DNA of 64,000 nt from Parietaria judaica (Eukaryota; Streptophyta; Magnoliopsida; Rosales; Urticaceae). Positions 25,601 through 36,695 of the stretch are shown here, piece after piece (positions within the stretch are counted from its first letter, which is position 1; every line of letters starts with the position of its first letter). The position numbers were made by a program, and so were the translations under genes. The DNA lies in the NCBI GenBank assembly GCA_954871525.1, contig OX940860.1, positions 18,570,001 through 18,634,000 on the forward strand. Reading direction: 5' to 3'. Under the pieces are notes generated by a model, which was not told where the DNA came from, did not search any database, and was given only the letters and a program-made list of their open reading frames with translations.

Positions 25601-28511
25601 CAAGTCTTTATCAGACATGCCTTGTAGAATTTCAATTTAATATATATATATATATATATATATATCTTCTTATCTTTATAATTCATTCTTATCTTGATGG
25701 TGCTATTTATTAGTTGTGGGATTTACAAAAATGGCAAGTTATTATATGCTATAATTTAATTAAATATTGGCATTATTGATTAAATTTAGGACCTACACAG
25801 TCCCAAGTAGGTTTGTCACGTAAGTTAAATGTTGGGTACAAGTCTTATAAACTATATAATTAAGCATGCCATCGCGTATAACAAACAAACTCAATTTTCG
25901 TGCTTTATATATAATATATATATATATATTCATTGTCAAGATATACATTTCTATTTTATCATAAAAAAATATGTTTTTTTTCTGAAATTTTATTTTGGTT
26001 TCTCAGCTCATATTTTCTGCAAATATAACTTGTTCAGTCCATACTTAATTTGCAAAAAAAGAAAAAAAGTATTTGTTAAAAAAAGAAGAAGAGAGGCTAT
26101 ACCACAATTTAGAGCGTGAATTCGTCAAATTAAGAGAGTCGACACACGGTTTTTGTTACCACAGTTTGCAAAACCTTGCAGTACATAAATCTACAAAGTA
26201 TTGTCCAGATAATTTATTCTACTAGAAAATCAAAACGTGATACGAGCTACAAGACGTTTAATATGAGTTTCATAAGTGAGCATTGAACATAATAAAAACT
26301 CTTCTCAAGATCACCACGGTTATAGTTTCCGAGATTGACAAGGAATGGAGACGTTAAACGATTCCGATAGATTCCGCAGATCATGATTAAAACAAATTTT
26401 CAAATGCAAAATATCGTACTACACGTTGCAACAAATAGCACAACAGACATATTATTTAATCTTCATTTCATTATAATCATTTTCATAATCAAAATTTTCT
26501 TTTATCTTTGTAGATCACATAAAATGTTATATTGAATAATAGTGGTCCTTTTTCCACGATCAACTTTATTCACAAATATTTCGAGGATCGCTCAATGCCT
26601 TCATCTTAAATATGTGATGCAGCCATTGGATCACTCACAATGGACATTAAATAACTAGTGTTAATGATTTAATAATAATTTTGGACCCTAAATTCAAAAA
26701 AAGAAAAAGGCAGATAATGGTCCTATATATTTCAATTTTCAAGGTAATCAATAAATGCCCAATGATATTTATAAAACTGATTGAACAAATTGCAAAAGAG
26801 AAAGCGATAAACTTTGACAATTTTGCCTTACTTCACACTTCCAAAGATGTACATAAAAAAAAAAAAAAAACTCTAAATAACACTAAATGGTACTCGTTTT
26901 CTTTGGTCGCGTCACGTTATCCTCTAATAAAACAAATCTGTCAAAAATTGTAGTGTACACTGAAAGCTCCACTTTTCAAAGAGTCTCACTTACACACCCA
27001 AAAACATCTTATGAGAAAGTGGCAACCAACAATTAGGAGTTCGGAATCGAAAATCACCGTAATCTAATTTTACGAGTATATTGTTAGAGTTTTTGTAAGA
27101 TTTTAACACTTGATAAGCGATTGTGCCGATAAATATATATGGATACACTAAATTCAATAACCGATGAGTATACAGAAGAAGTATTCAGATAATAATAATA
27201 TTTAAAATGTCAATTATTTAATAATATATTTAATTGAAAACTAATTTAATTTTCATTTATTTTTATTTTAAAAAATTAGATTTTCCTCCAATAATTTGGA
27301 CATAAAATAGTTTTCTGCCATAATTTCTGATGATCGGTTTTATCGTCCAGCTGCAGACACTGGCGGTTTTAGGAAAACCGGGAGTTCTCAAACCCTTGTT
27401 TTCTATAATTTAAAAGATATGGTCTAATACAAGGTTAGTTACAGATGACAATCTATATAATAAGAAAAATACTTGAATGCGAGTGAGTAGATATGGTATG
27501 TTAAGGTAGATAACCTAATTTGGGTGACTCATTAAATTTTTTGAATGAATTAATGGCAGTAATTGGATCAATAAATGTGTTGCTGTTAGGGTTTTGAAAT
27601 GGCGATTAACAATCATAATCTGCGTAAGGAAGTCAATTTTCATGAATATTAATCACGTATTTGTTGGACGACTTTACAAAAAAAATTAAAAATGGAAGTT
27701 ATCGTTGAAGGCGTACCTTAAACAGGAAGCACATTATTCTCTTCGGTTTGGAATTGCGTTTCGATGCGGGGGTCGTCGGATAGACCTTCCATCGAATGGG
27801 AGGTCATGGTTGTTGCGTTGTTGGTAACATTAGAATTTTAAAAAATTGGATTTAAATATATAGAATGGTGAACAATCGAATTTCAAATGATTTTAGAACA
27901 TTTTCAAGCTTTCATATTTAAGCTATGTTATTATATAACAAGGCTAACAAAAATGTCCATGATAGAAGAGCTTTTTTCCTTCTTCTCTAAGCATGCTTAG
28001 TTAGAATTAGAATTGACTATCGGGAATGTCCATATTATATGTCAAAAATTATATCAAAACAATATTTTTTTAATTTACAAAGTTGACTAATTAAAAATTA
28101 GAATTGAATGCTTAGTTAGAATGAGCCTCAAACGAAAAAAATAATTTTGAAGTCTTTGTCGAAAAGGTATAATTTTCAGACTCCAAAATAAAATATGATA
28201 TTAGTTCTAAAGTTTATTATTGGACCTTAAAATTTAAAGCATTTGTTTTGCTTAAAACTCGGGCCTACTTGGCCTCTCCTTATCCTCGACCCTGCCCGTA
28301 TTACCCTTTGGTTTCCATTTAAACTAGAATGGCAAAGAACTTCATAAGTTTTAGCTTATTAGGTCCTTAATTAGTTTTGGGACGAGGGCATGATATTAAA
28401 TGTTGGGCTAAATTAGTTTTTATACCCTATAATGATCAGCTTAAGTGATCTAATAAGCCCATAACTCACAAGTCACACCTAAGAAAGATTTCAATCACCT
28501 CCTCCTCAAGA
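22629..28511. other. Gene-poor 5.9-kb intergenic region
   Basis: The left 500 bp is the likely BGAL-B promoter and leader and includes a (CTT)n run near 22805-22825. (TA)n runs occur near 25640-25664 and 25915-25930. A minus-strand stretch near 27720-27800 has more balanced base composition, an ATG and a possible splice donor, and may be a gene fragment. No other coding or bounded mobile DNA was recognised. Confidence 0.5.
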
Positions 28512-28694
28512 ATGGCCGAATTTCTCTCTCTTCCGAACGAGATGTTTTCCGGCCAACGACATGAAGTTTGGCGTGGCGAGTTCATGCACGTGGTAGACAA
28601 CGTAGAGGCTGTGATCAGAGCTGAGATTAACAAATCCAAGAAATGGATCAAGAAGAAAAAGAACGATCAAGTCGGCCTTATCGTTAAAACTTGA
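28512..28694 (+). CDS. Unrecognised 60-residue open frame
   Basis: A short open frame with an ATG start and TGA stop, noticeably less AT-rich than its surroundings. It reads MAEFLSLPNEMFSGQRHEVW at the N-terminus and ends with a Lys-rich tail. No signal peptide or membrane segment is visible and I do not recognise the family. It could be a small gene, a terminal exon or a gene fragment. The coding-like composition is the only support. Confidence 0.2.
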   Translation: MAEFLSLPNEMFSGQRHEVWRGEFMHVVDNVEAVIRAEINKSKKWIKKKKNDQVGLIVKT

Positions 28695-29516
28695 TTCATT
28701 AACTTGATTATTAAAAAAAAGTCAAAACAATAACCATGCTCAAATTTGTTTGATGACTGGCGATATCGGGTTTCTTGAGATAAATGTAGACATTACAATA
28801 TACAAACACTAGTAAAAGAGAAACCAGGGAACAATAGTGCACATTTTCAACTATTTTTTATACCATTTCTATTACCTTAACAACTCTTACGGACTTACTG
28901 GAAAAATTATCAATATGCAAAATAGAATAAAAATGATTGTACGATATATATATAATATAATATAATATAATATAATCTGGTTAGCAGTGTTTCTAATGTA
29001 GCAACTGATGAGTCGATTTCAATAATTTACTGATCGATATACTCACAGGTAATTACTGGTATGATTTTATGGGTTAACCGATAACCGACGAGTTTTATAT
29101 AAAATTGTAATATCTATATTATATATATATATTACAATTTTCAGTTTATATAAAAATAATGTATAAATACATTTGGTATAAAAATTTAGTTAAAAAGTAC
29201 AATTTTCTTATAAAACTTTTTGAAAATGGCTTTTTGGGCTGCTTTGGAATCAAATCTGGGCCAAACCGAGAGCGTCCGAAGCATGAACCTCGGTTTCTAC
29301 ATGGCCATCGGCGTCTGACAGCAACGACGCACACGGCATCGTCGCCGGAGCTTTTGATGGCTAAAGAAACGACACAAAATGTTAAAGAAGAGAACGACAA
29401 TTGTAGTGATAAACGACATGTACGTAGATTTGTGCTTAAGATAATAAAACATTAAACAGATTATAATGTTAAACCATTGGAATTTGGAACGCTCGGAGCT
29501 ACGGAGCTCCACAACA
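28695..29516. other. Region upstream of NF-YC10-like gene
   Basis: AT-rich, with a short (TATAA)n run near 28957-28975 and a palindromic (TA)-rich tract near 29105-29150. The 29220-29350 part has balanced composition and may hold leader sequence or a short gene fragment; no family was recognised. Confidence 0.4.
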
Positions 29517-31087
29517 ATGGCGTCGGCGAGAAAATCAACACCGGAGAAGAGAACTCCAGCCACAGGCAATAAGAAGAAAAGCAATAGCAGCATGAACAAG
29601 GCCTCCAATGGCGCCGCGGCTCCATCGTCGAGCTCGTGGTTCGAGATCAGCCAAACGCCTAAATCCAACGGAAAGCGAGAGCTCGAAGAAGAGAGCGCCA
29701 ACAAGTTTCCGATGGAGCGAGTCAAGAGGATAGCGAGGAGCGAGGACAAGGAGATGAAGATCGCGCACGACGCGGTCTTCGTCGTCAACAAAGCCACGGT
29801 ATTGCCTGAATTTGTACCTTCGCTGATCCGATTTGGTGTTTTGGTTTTTGCTAGGGTTTGCCTCTTAACTCTGTGATTCCGAATGTAGGAGAAGTTTCTG
29901 GAAAGATTCTGCGGAGAAGCGTACGATTGCTGTGTCCAGGATCGCAAAAAGTCACTCATGTACAAAGCATCTATGTAAGTTTTTTATTATATATATTTGA
30001 TATTTTTTCTTGCCATTGAATTCCTTTGGATTCCAGTTATGCTTAGTTTATCAAGTTTAGTTAGGAGGCGGAACTAGGTTGTGAATTTCGGGGGGCAAAT
30101 TAAGCATACCCGAGGGTGAAATTTGAAAAATATAAGCATTTAGGGGTACATAATTGAAATATATGAAAATTTGGGGGAAACATTTAAGAAATTCGAAAAC
30201 TTGAGGGGCGCATTTGCCCCCTTTAATACTTGTTGTAGGTGCTTGTGGCTCTGTGATGGAGTTGAGCTTTAGCTTTTATGTCAATACATGTTTAAGATGA
30301 TAGTCGGGTAATTGGAATCAAGGGTCGTTATTTTCGTAACTGAAGAAGCTTCCGTTGATGCCAATCCATGGCTAGTTCTTCATTGTGGTTAGGATGGAAA
30401 GTGCTGCGTGTCGTCAAAATACAGAGTGGTTTAAGCTCCTTGTAAGATGATCCATTTAAAAGCCTGGTTTTCTTGTTGAAAAATATACTCAAGGATCCGC
30501 GTGTATTATATATCACGGTGACGAAGTTCTGTTTCGGTTTTTCTGGTCTGATCGAGCTTAAAATTATGTTCAATGGAGTAGAGAGATTTAGTTTTCTGTT
30601 ATGTCCCAAAATTGTTCTCAAAATGTGAGTGATGCCAAATGTACCACCCTAAATAACATAATTAAATAACCGTAATTAGACCTAAATGTACGTAGCAACA
30701 TTTTCTCATCAGATTGTGCACTTGGCCTAACTGTATAAGTATATCTCTGATTCTTTTGTTGGTCGAGATGTATAGCCGTGGTCGGATTACGACATTTAAC
30801 TAGGAATCGATATCCTTGTTCATTTGAACATCACATCTCCTTGAGGCTTTATTGTTAAAGATTCCCGTTTCTTGTTTCAGCAACAGCTGTGAGCAAATGG
30901 GACCGATACGAGTTTCTTTCAGGTTCGATTAGTTTTGATACTAAAAAGCATAATCTCTAAGTAGACTTCCATTCAAAGGTTTTTAACTATTTGTGGAACA
31001 TTATGTTCAGATTTCGTGCCAGTGAAAGTAAAAGCCAAGGATGCCTTAGCAGAGATCAAAACGATGGACCCAGAAACAGCCTCGTAA
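29517..31087 (+). CDS. NF-YC10: NF-YC10/DPB3-1-like histone-fold protein, with an apparent +1 frameshift
   Basis: The encoded protein matches the plant DPB3-1/NF-YC10 type, a histone-fold partner in NF-Y-like complexes (in Arabidopsis linked to DREB2A activation) related to small DNA polymerase epsilon subunits. Exons: 29517-29798, 29889-29974, 30881-30922 and 31011-31087. Exon 1 encodes a Ser/Lys-rich tail and then FPMERVKRIARSEDKE. Exon 2 continues the histone fold (EKFLERFCGEAYD), exon 3 gives SKWDRYEFLS and exon 4 ends with the family tail FVPVKVKAKDALAE. Exon 2 is 86 nt, but exon 3 is only in frame if exon 2 supplied 85 nt. The family motif YKHLS would be restored without the G at about 29967. 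This is either a sequence error or a recent lesion. The start chosen gives MASARKSTPEK; an upstream in-frame ATG at 29466 looks less likely. Confidence 0.8.
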
Positions 31088-32575
31088 TCTATTCAATGCG
31101 GAATGAGGTGATGTGTCTGTTTCCGTTATTCTCAGTTCAATGAGTGTCCGGTTTTGTTATAAGGGCTTCGAGGGTCTGACAACATTAATGACAGTGGTGA
31201 ACTAGCATAATTAGGATAGATCTGTATAACCTTATTAGCTCTTCTCAAATCGGCTAATTACCTTGTTCAGCCGTAGTTATAGTGATTATGCGCGACCTTA
31301 AAAAGGAACGCCTCTGTCTCCCTGGAACCCGTTGTGAATGCTTTTTATTCTTTTCTCATGTCAGTGTTTATTGAATACCTGAAGTGATTGTTGAGGTGGA
31401 AGTAGATTTATAAATACGTATATTTCCGGTTTCCAAGCTACACAAAATACGATAAGGTACTGATCGTTTCACAATTGCGTTGCAGGTTTCGAATGAATAC
31501 TTTTTCGCCGTATTCCGGCAATTTTTGTTTTATATAAGGTTGAAAGTTTTGGCCGGACCCGGTGACCTTTTGGCTCGGGAATCAGGTCTGAGAAACTGGG
31601 AACCATGACAAGCCTGGCCCAGTTTTAGTATTTAGTAATTTTTCTAAAAATTTGGTAGTTTTAGTTTTTAGCCTTAAAAAAAACTATGTACATTTTGAAG
31701 TTTATAATATCATTTGAATGTAGTTTTTGTTTTACTGATAAATGACTAAATAAAAAAAAAATTCGACAACCGAGCTCTAATAAAGACAGAGACTAGATTT
31801 TGAAGGTCTGAAATAACAAAACAAGGCGGAAAAAGGCCAAACCTACACAGCTAAAATCTCAAGTACTTGTTCAGTCTCTTGTATCATGAGATACAATTAA
31901 ATTTACATTTTAAGATGGTTTCTAAGCATGAAGAAAGGATCAATACAAAGCGGTCCTTTATGAACGATGAATATAATAAGGCGTTTGGATTGTTTGACAA
32001 GGGTTATATTGTAATTTACGTAGTAGAGAAAATATCAGAATCAAATGTCGAATATCAGCATCAAATATCAATCCCAAATCTTCATAATCTGTTCCTTGCA
32101 TGTCAAGCAAATAGTGAATAGGCCCTCACTCCACCAAGAGAAAAATGATGTCAATATCAACCAACTCGTACACCTTTCTGTTTTTTTCTCATAAGAAAAT
32201 TTGTACAAGCGAAACGACATTACAAAGGAGAAACGACATGATGTAATAATTGTATGAAAATGTGGACAAAAATTGGAAAGCATAGTTATATATCATCTCG
32301 AGCTTCGATTGATACGACACCCGGGTTAAAAGATACGACCTCTCAAAGTTAGGCCTTGTGCTGACGCCTCTCGAAGCGCTCCAAAAACGTCAACGTTGCG
32401 GTCGGTCCTCGTCATCCTGTCTTGTCTGTCGTTTTCTCCAACTCTTTGCAATCTGTATCACAATTCAAATTCACAACCCACCATGAAAACCACACTCTTA
32501 TTAACTCTTTATATATTTCTATAAGTGTAAACCGTCTCTCTCATTGATCTCATGATCACAACGCCTATAAAACCC
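31088..32575. other. Intergenic DNA between NF-YC10-like gene and FLA-1
   Basis: The first few hundred bases should be the NF-YC10 3' UTR. An 84-codon frame at 31867-32121 shows no family features. The right 300 bp is the FLA-1 promoter. Confidence 0.5.
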
Positions 32576-32582
32576 TAGTGAG
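32576..32582 (+). promoter_or_regulatory. TATA box of FLA-1, followed by a telo-box-like motif
   Basis: TATAAAA lies 61 bp upstream of the ATG and overlaps AAACCCTAG, a telo-box-like sequence. The same TATA/CCCTAG combination precedes FLA-3. Confidence 0.65.
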
Positions 32583-32636
32583 GCCTCTTCTATCTCCCAT
32601 CCCATCAAACCATCATCAACCTCATAGCCAGGCAAC

Positions 32637-33557
32637 ATGACGAAACACAGCTTGGTGATCTCCTCTTTCATCATCCTCTTCCTCTCCCTCGCTCATGCTC
32701 AGGCCCCGGTCGAGGCGCCCGCAAAACCGGTAGCTAAACCCGAAGCTCCGGCCCAGGCTCCGGCTGTTGAAGCCCCGACGCGAAAGGCCAAACCGGCGGT
32801 TCAAGCTGTGTCGCCGGCTCAAGCCCCCACCGAGTCGGATATTCCGGTGGTGGAAGCGCCGCCGCGAAAGGCCAAGCCGGCGCCGGCCGACGTGGCGAAG
32901 ATCCTAGACAAGGCCGGCGGGTTCAGCGTCCTGATCCGGATCCTCAGGAGCACCGAGGTGATCAACCAGATCGAGAACCAGCTCAACACCTCGAACTCGT
33001 TGACGATTTTAGCCCCGACCAACGCGGCGTTCGCGGGGCTGAAGGCGGGAACTCTCAACTCGCTGACGACGGAGCAGAAAGTCCAGCTAATTCAGTACCA
33101 CGTTCTTCCCTCTTTCATTTCCCTCTCAAACTTCCAAACCCTAAGCAACCCCGTCCGGACTCAGGCCAGCAACACCGACGAGAGCCCGCTCAACATCACA
33201 ACGGCGGGCAATTGGGTCAACATCTCGACCGGGATAGTCAACGCCACCATCTCCGGGACGGTCTATGCCGACAATCAGCTGGCCATTTACAAGGTGGACA
33301 AGGTTTTGCTTCCTCTCGGGATCTTCGCGCCGAAGCATAAGACCCCGGCCCCGGCCCCGGCACAGTCAAAGCCGAAGAAAGGTGCTTCGAGCTTGGCTTC
33401 TGGTTCGGCTACGGACTCGGAAGTGGGAGACGGGCCTTCCGCAGCGGCGACAGCAACGGTGGAAGCTTCTGCCGGAGTAATGGCAGGAACAAATGTCGGT
33501 CAAGTGGCGATGACCGTTGGAGTAATAGGGTTTTCACTGTTATTCCTTTGCTTCTAA
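32637..33557 (+). CDS. FLA: Fasciclin-like arabinogalactan protein (FLA-1 of cluster)
   Basis: A single-exon 306-residue gene for a GPI-anchored wall/plasma-membrane glycoprotein of the single-FAS1 group (FLA11/FLA12 type), a group linked to secondary-wall and cellulose architecture. Order: signal peptide 1-22; Ala/Pro-rich arabinogalactan region 23-82 containing an internal repeat (EAPTRKAKPA and EAPPRKAKPA); FAS1 domain about 84-230 with the H1 box SLTILAPTNAAF (121-132), the central YH motif near 154 and the H2 region ending KVDKVLLP; second Ala-Pro region; C-terminal hydrophobic tail (about 282-306) fit for GPI transfer. N-glycosylation sequons occur at NIT, NIS and NAT. The leading arabinogalactan region is longer than in FLA11/12, giving a larger protein than the usual 245-250 residues. 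The frame is intact. Confidence 0.95.
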   Translation: MTKHSLVISSFIILFLSLAHAQAPVEAPAKPVAKPEAPAQAPAVEAPTRKAKPAVQAVSPAQAPTESDIPVVEAPPRKAKPAPADVAKILDKAGGFSVLIRILRSTEVINQIENQLNTSNSLTILAPTNAAFAGLKAGTLNSLTTEQKVQLIQYHVLPSFISLSNFQTLSNPVRTQASNTDESPLNITTAGNWVNISTGIVNATISGTVYADNQLAIYKVDKVLLPLGIFAPKHKTPAPAPAQSKPKKGASSLASGSATDSEVGDGPSAAATATVEASAGVMAGTNVGQVAMTVGVIGFSLLFLCF

Positions 33558-35235
33558 ACTTGTGGTTCATGCATTGGACACGATGGTTATGTGTAGTGTG
33601 CCCTAGAGTGATGACTGTGAGTGATGGGTGGTTTGCATGAGAGTTTTTTTTTTTTTTTTTTGTGTACTTTTAAAATATATTTATATTTCATTGATAATGT
33701 TTCATCCAAGTGATTTCCAAGACAATGTTATATATGAAAAATGATGATGATGATTATTGATTAGTACAGTTATTTTTTATATTTATAATCAGATGTTATA
33801 AGTTAGTGTTTGCTAGGTTAAATATAATTCTTTATTACTCTTTGAATATAAATAGATAAAGCTTAGCCCAAATTATGTACTACATAAAATTTTCCCTGAA
33901 AATCTATTTAGAGAAATAGTTGGGCATATATATCTCATCTAAAGTAAGAACCAGAGATTTGTTTGATTACTCAAATGTGTATTTTATAGTATTAAAACAA
34001 AATTTGTAACACAATATTTTTATACTATATTATGAAATAAAATGTTAGAGAACATGTTCAATTAATAGGTCCACCGTCCATTAATTTATTAGATTTTCAC
34101 GAACAGCTACTAATTTAAAAAAAAAAAATCGAGCCAAAACTTATTTTAGTAAGTTAATAGTCACATGAAAGTATATGATATAGGGTGAACACATGGGTAT
34201 ATTTAATGCGGTATTTTTTATAAACAATAGACCGAATATAGCATTGCGATATTTTTATAACAAAAATCGAATACTTTATTTTTAAAGATGAGACCCGTAT
34301 TTATCATATAATTGGTATTCGGTTTTGGTTGCGGTAATATCAATTTTTTTTGCCACATTTACCGTTTTTAAGATTTATTACACATAAATATATTATAAAA
34401 AAAGTAATGAAGTCCCATAGTAAATAAATAACACTAATAGAGTTTTTACAAATTCATATAACATTGGAGCAAGGAGAAGTGATGATAAAAAATGAATAAT
34501 AAAATTAAGTTATTAAGTTCCAAGTTCTTACCATCCGTAACTACATCAAACAGTTCTTACCATCCACAACCATATTATCGAACATTTATCGTCAGAAAAT
34601 AATAATTCAATAGATCGAGGAGTGGATGAATTTTTTTTCGACATCGTGATAAGTATGACTATTATTGTGATAAAGCGGTATAAACAGATGGTTGCGGGTT
34701 TTGATATCAGCACCGAAAAATCATGTTTAATCAAATCCGGCTATTCAACTATTATTTTGGTATATTTAGTTTTAATCGCTTTAATTCAATTTGCGGTTTA
34801 ATCAAAACCATCTATCCACGCATGAACCACAATTAAACCGATACCGATTAAAATCGTTGACATCATGTCTTAACAGATCACAAGCTCCTTAAAGATGGCA
34901 TGTCTTTGCTATCACCTTCTCACAAACACTAAAGGAAAATAAGTTTCAGTACTGTGATATTATAAGTTATAACTATAGTAATAATGTGACAATTAATGTG
35001 CTACTTTATTAATGTCAAATAATTCAATATCCTACTTTATTAATTTCCAAGCAATTAGAAAGTTGTGCTAACCCTTTAACAGCTACACAAAATTAGACTT
35101 CCCATCACTCTTGAGTTTCGCTGCAACCACAAATAATGACACTTCGATTACGATGGAGACTATAGCAAGGTTATAAGAAAGAAGAGAAAGCATTATAAAG
35201 AATGTTATTATTATTCAATTATATTATATTTAATT
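33558..35235. other. AT-rich intergenic DNA with probable hAT remnant
   Basis: No gene was seen. The 34180-34860 part is rich in CGGTTT/AAACCG-type motifs similar to the subterminal repeats of the hAT MITEs elsewhere in the window, so it is probably a decayed element. Its ends could not be placed. Confidence 0.4.
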
Positions 35236-35243
35236 GCTCATAC

Positions 35244-36026
35244 CAAGGTTCAAACTATCGTTTTTGCCGATAAATCGGTTGCAGTTTTCGAGGATTATCG
35301 ATGGATTTTTGAGAATTATCAATGGAAAACTACTAAAATTGTAGCTTATCATTACCGACACTTATCGAGAATTATCGACAGATTATCTACACTTATCGAG
35401 GATTATTGATGAAAAACCACTAAAACAGTTTCAAGAATATATTTACTAAGTTTACATATTTAAATAAAATATAGTGTCACTCTCACATATATATGTAAAT
35501 AGTCTAATAAAATCATGTCGTACTCAAATATATGTAAATAAAATCATGTCATGCTCAAACATAAGAAAAAAATAGACATAATTAACTATTTGGATTTGTG
35601 GATAATCAAGATTAAAAGATACTACATAAATTGATAATATACATAATTAACTATTTGACTTTGTGGAGAAGTCTCACATTGAGCAAATATAAATGATAAA
35701 AAATACACATTTGTTTGAATTTGGAAAGTCTCACATGGAACAAATACAAAGAAAACAATAACATTGCTAGTATATAAATAACAATCTCCATTTCCAAATC
35801 CAAGCAACTCAAACTATCTATCGTGATACTTGGCTAGTACGCCATGCTAAGTTAATTTTTTTCTTGAAAAATACATTTTTTTTGCATTTAAGGTACTTTT
35901 GCTGAAAAATTGTTAAAAAATGCAAAAAAATAATAATTTAAAAGTACCTAATTTTTTGTTATTTTTACACTGTTTTTACGGATAATCGACGATTATCGAG
36001 GATAATTGAGGAAAATTCGAACCTTG
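35244..36026. mobile_element. hAT-like non-autonomous element (783 bp)
   Basis: Bounded by identical 8-bp duplications GCTCATAC (35236-35243 and 36027-36034), the length typical of hAT transposition. Terminal inverted repeats begin CAAGGTTC(A/G)AA. The subterminal DNA carries many variants of GATTATCGA in both orientations, the usual arrangement of transposase-binding motifs in hAT elements. No transposase frame is present. Confidence 0.85.
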
Positions 36027-36034
36027 GCTCATAC

Positions 36035-36574
36035 TATAATAAAATTTTCTCTCACCCTCAGCTTATTAATTTATATGGAGGTTATACAGAGCATAACAAA
36101 CAGAGACAAATGAACACCGTAAAGTCGAATATAACCAGTAAAGATGCAAAAGATCCAAGAAAAGTCTAAAAATATGAAAGTTGACAAAAATTTCAAAATT
36201 TGCTAATTTGAGCTCAAATGATATAAGAATAATTCGGCTAAAATCCCTAGACCTCATCACAAAATATAACTCTTTTTTTTTTTTTTTGGTCGTTTCTATT
36301 TAAAAATACAAATGCCACATTGTTTTCTATTAGTCTGGTCCCACTGTTTTACAAGTAAAAAAGCTATTATGTTATTGTAATACAATTCACAAACATTAAA
36401 AAAGGCATCTCTCGTTACAATTAGGTGCGTATATAATTAAAGTACCTCATGTTTCCTTTCATGGTCCCACAATCATATCTGATAACTATTTTTCTTCTTC
36501 TTCTTTTGTATAGTTTCACCATGTAGTTCAATATCCTACTTAAGTTTCAAGCAATTAAATAGTAGTAATAACCC
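36035..36574. other. FLA-2 upstream region
   Basis: AT-rich promoter region with a poly(T) run near 36272-36287 and a (CTT)n-like run near 36493-36505. No gene is present. Confidence 0.5.
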
Positions 36575-36580
36575 TATAAA
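36575..36580 (+). promoter_or_regulatory. TATA box of FLA-2
   Basis: TATAAA in the context CCCTATAAAAGGCC, 121 bp upstream of the ATG. It implies a leader of roughly 90 nt. Confidence 0.6.
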
Positions 36581-36695
36581 AGGCCTCTCTCCTTCCAACA
36601 CAATGGCATCAAATCTCAGTCTTCTATCATCTTATCCTCTAAGCTCAAATTTCTCAATCATAGATCATATAGACTTTGACTTGACATAACAAACA

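Noticed and set aside
29297..29965. A 222-codon frame on the minus strand
   Set aside because: It lies antisense to exon 1 of the NF-YC10-like gene and has no recognisable family; the plus-strand reading is conserved.
30085..30220. Repeat-like block in NF-YC10 intron 2 with GGGGGCAAAT and ATTTGCCCCC ends
   Set aside because: The inverted ends are suggestive of a mobile element remnant, but no flanking duplication could be placed, so it was not listed as a feature.
29889..30922. Alternative splice sites to rescue the NF-YC10 frame
   Set aside because: No other GT donor near 29960 or AG acceptor near 30880 gives a junction that keeps both the exon 2 and exon 3 conserved frames.
31867..32121. 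An 84-codon plus-strand frame
   Set aside because: No family features, AT-rich codon usage and no splice or promoter context.
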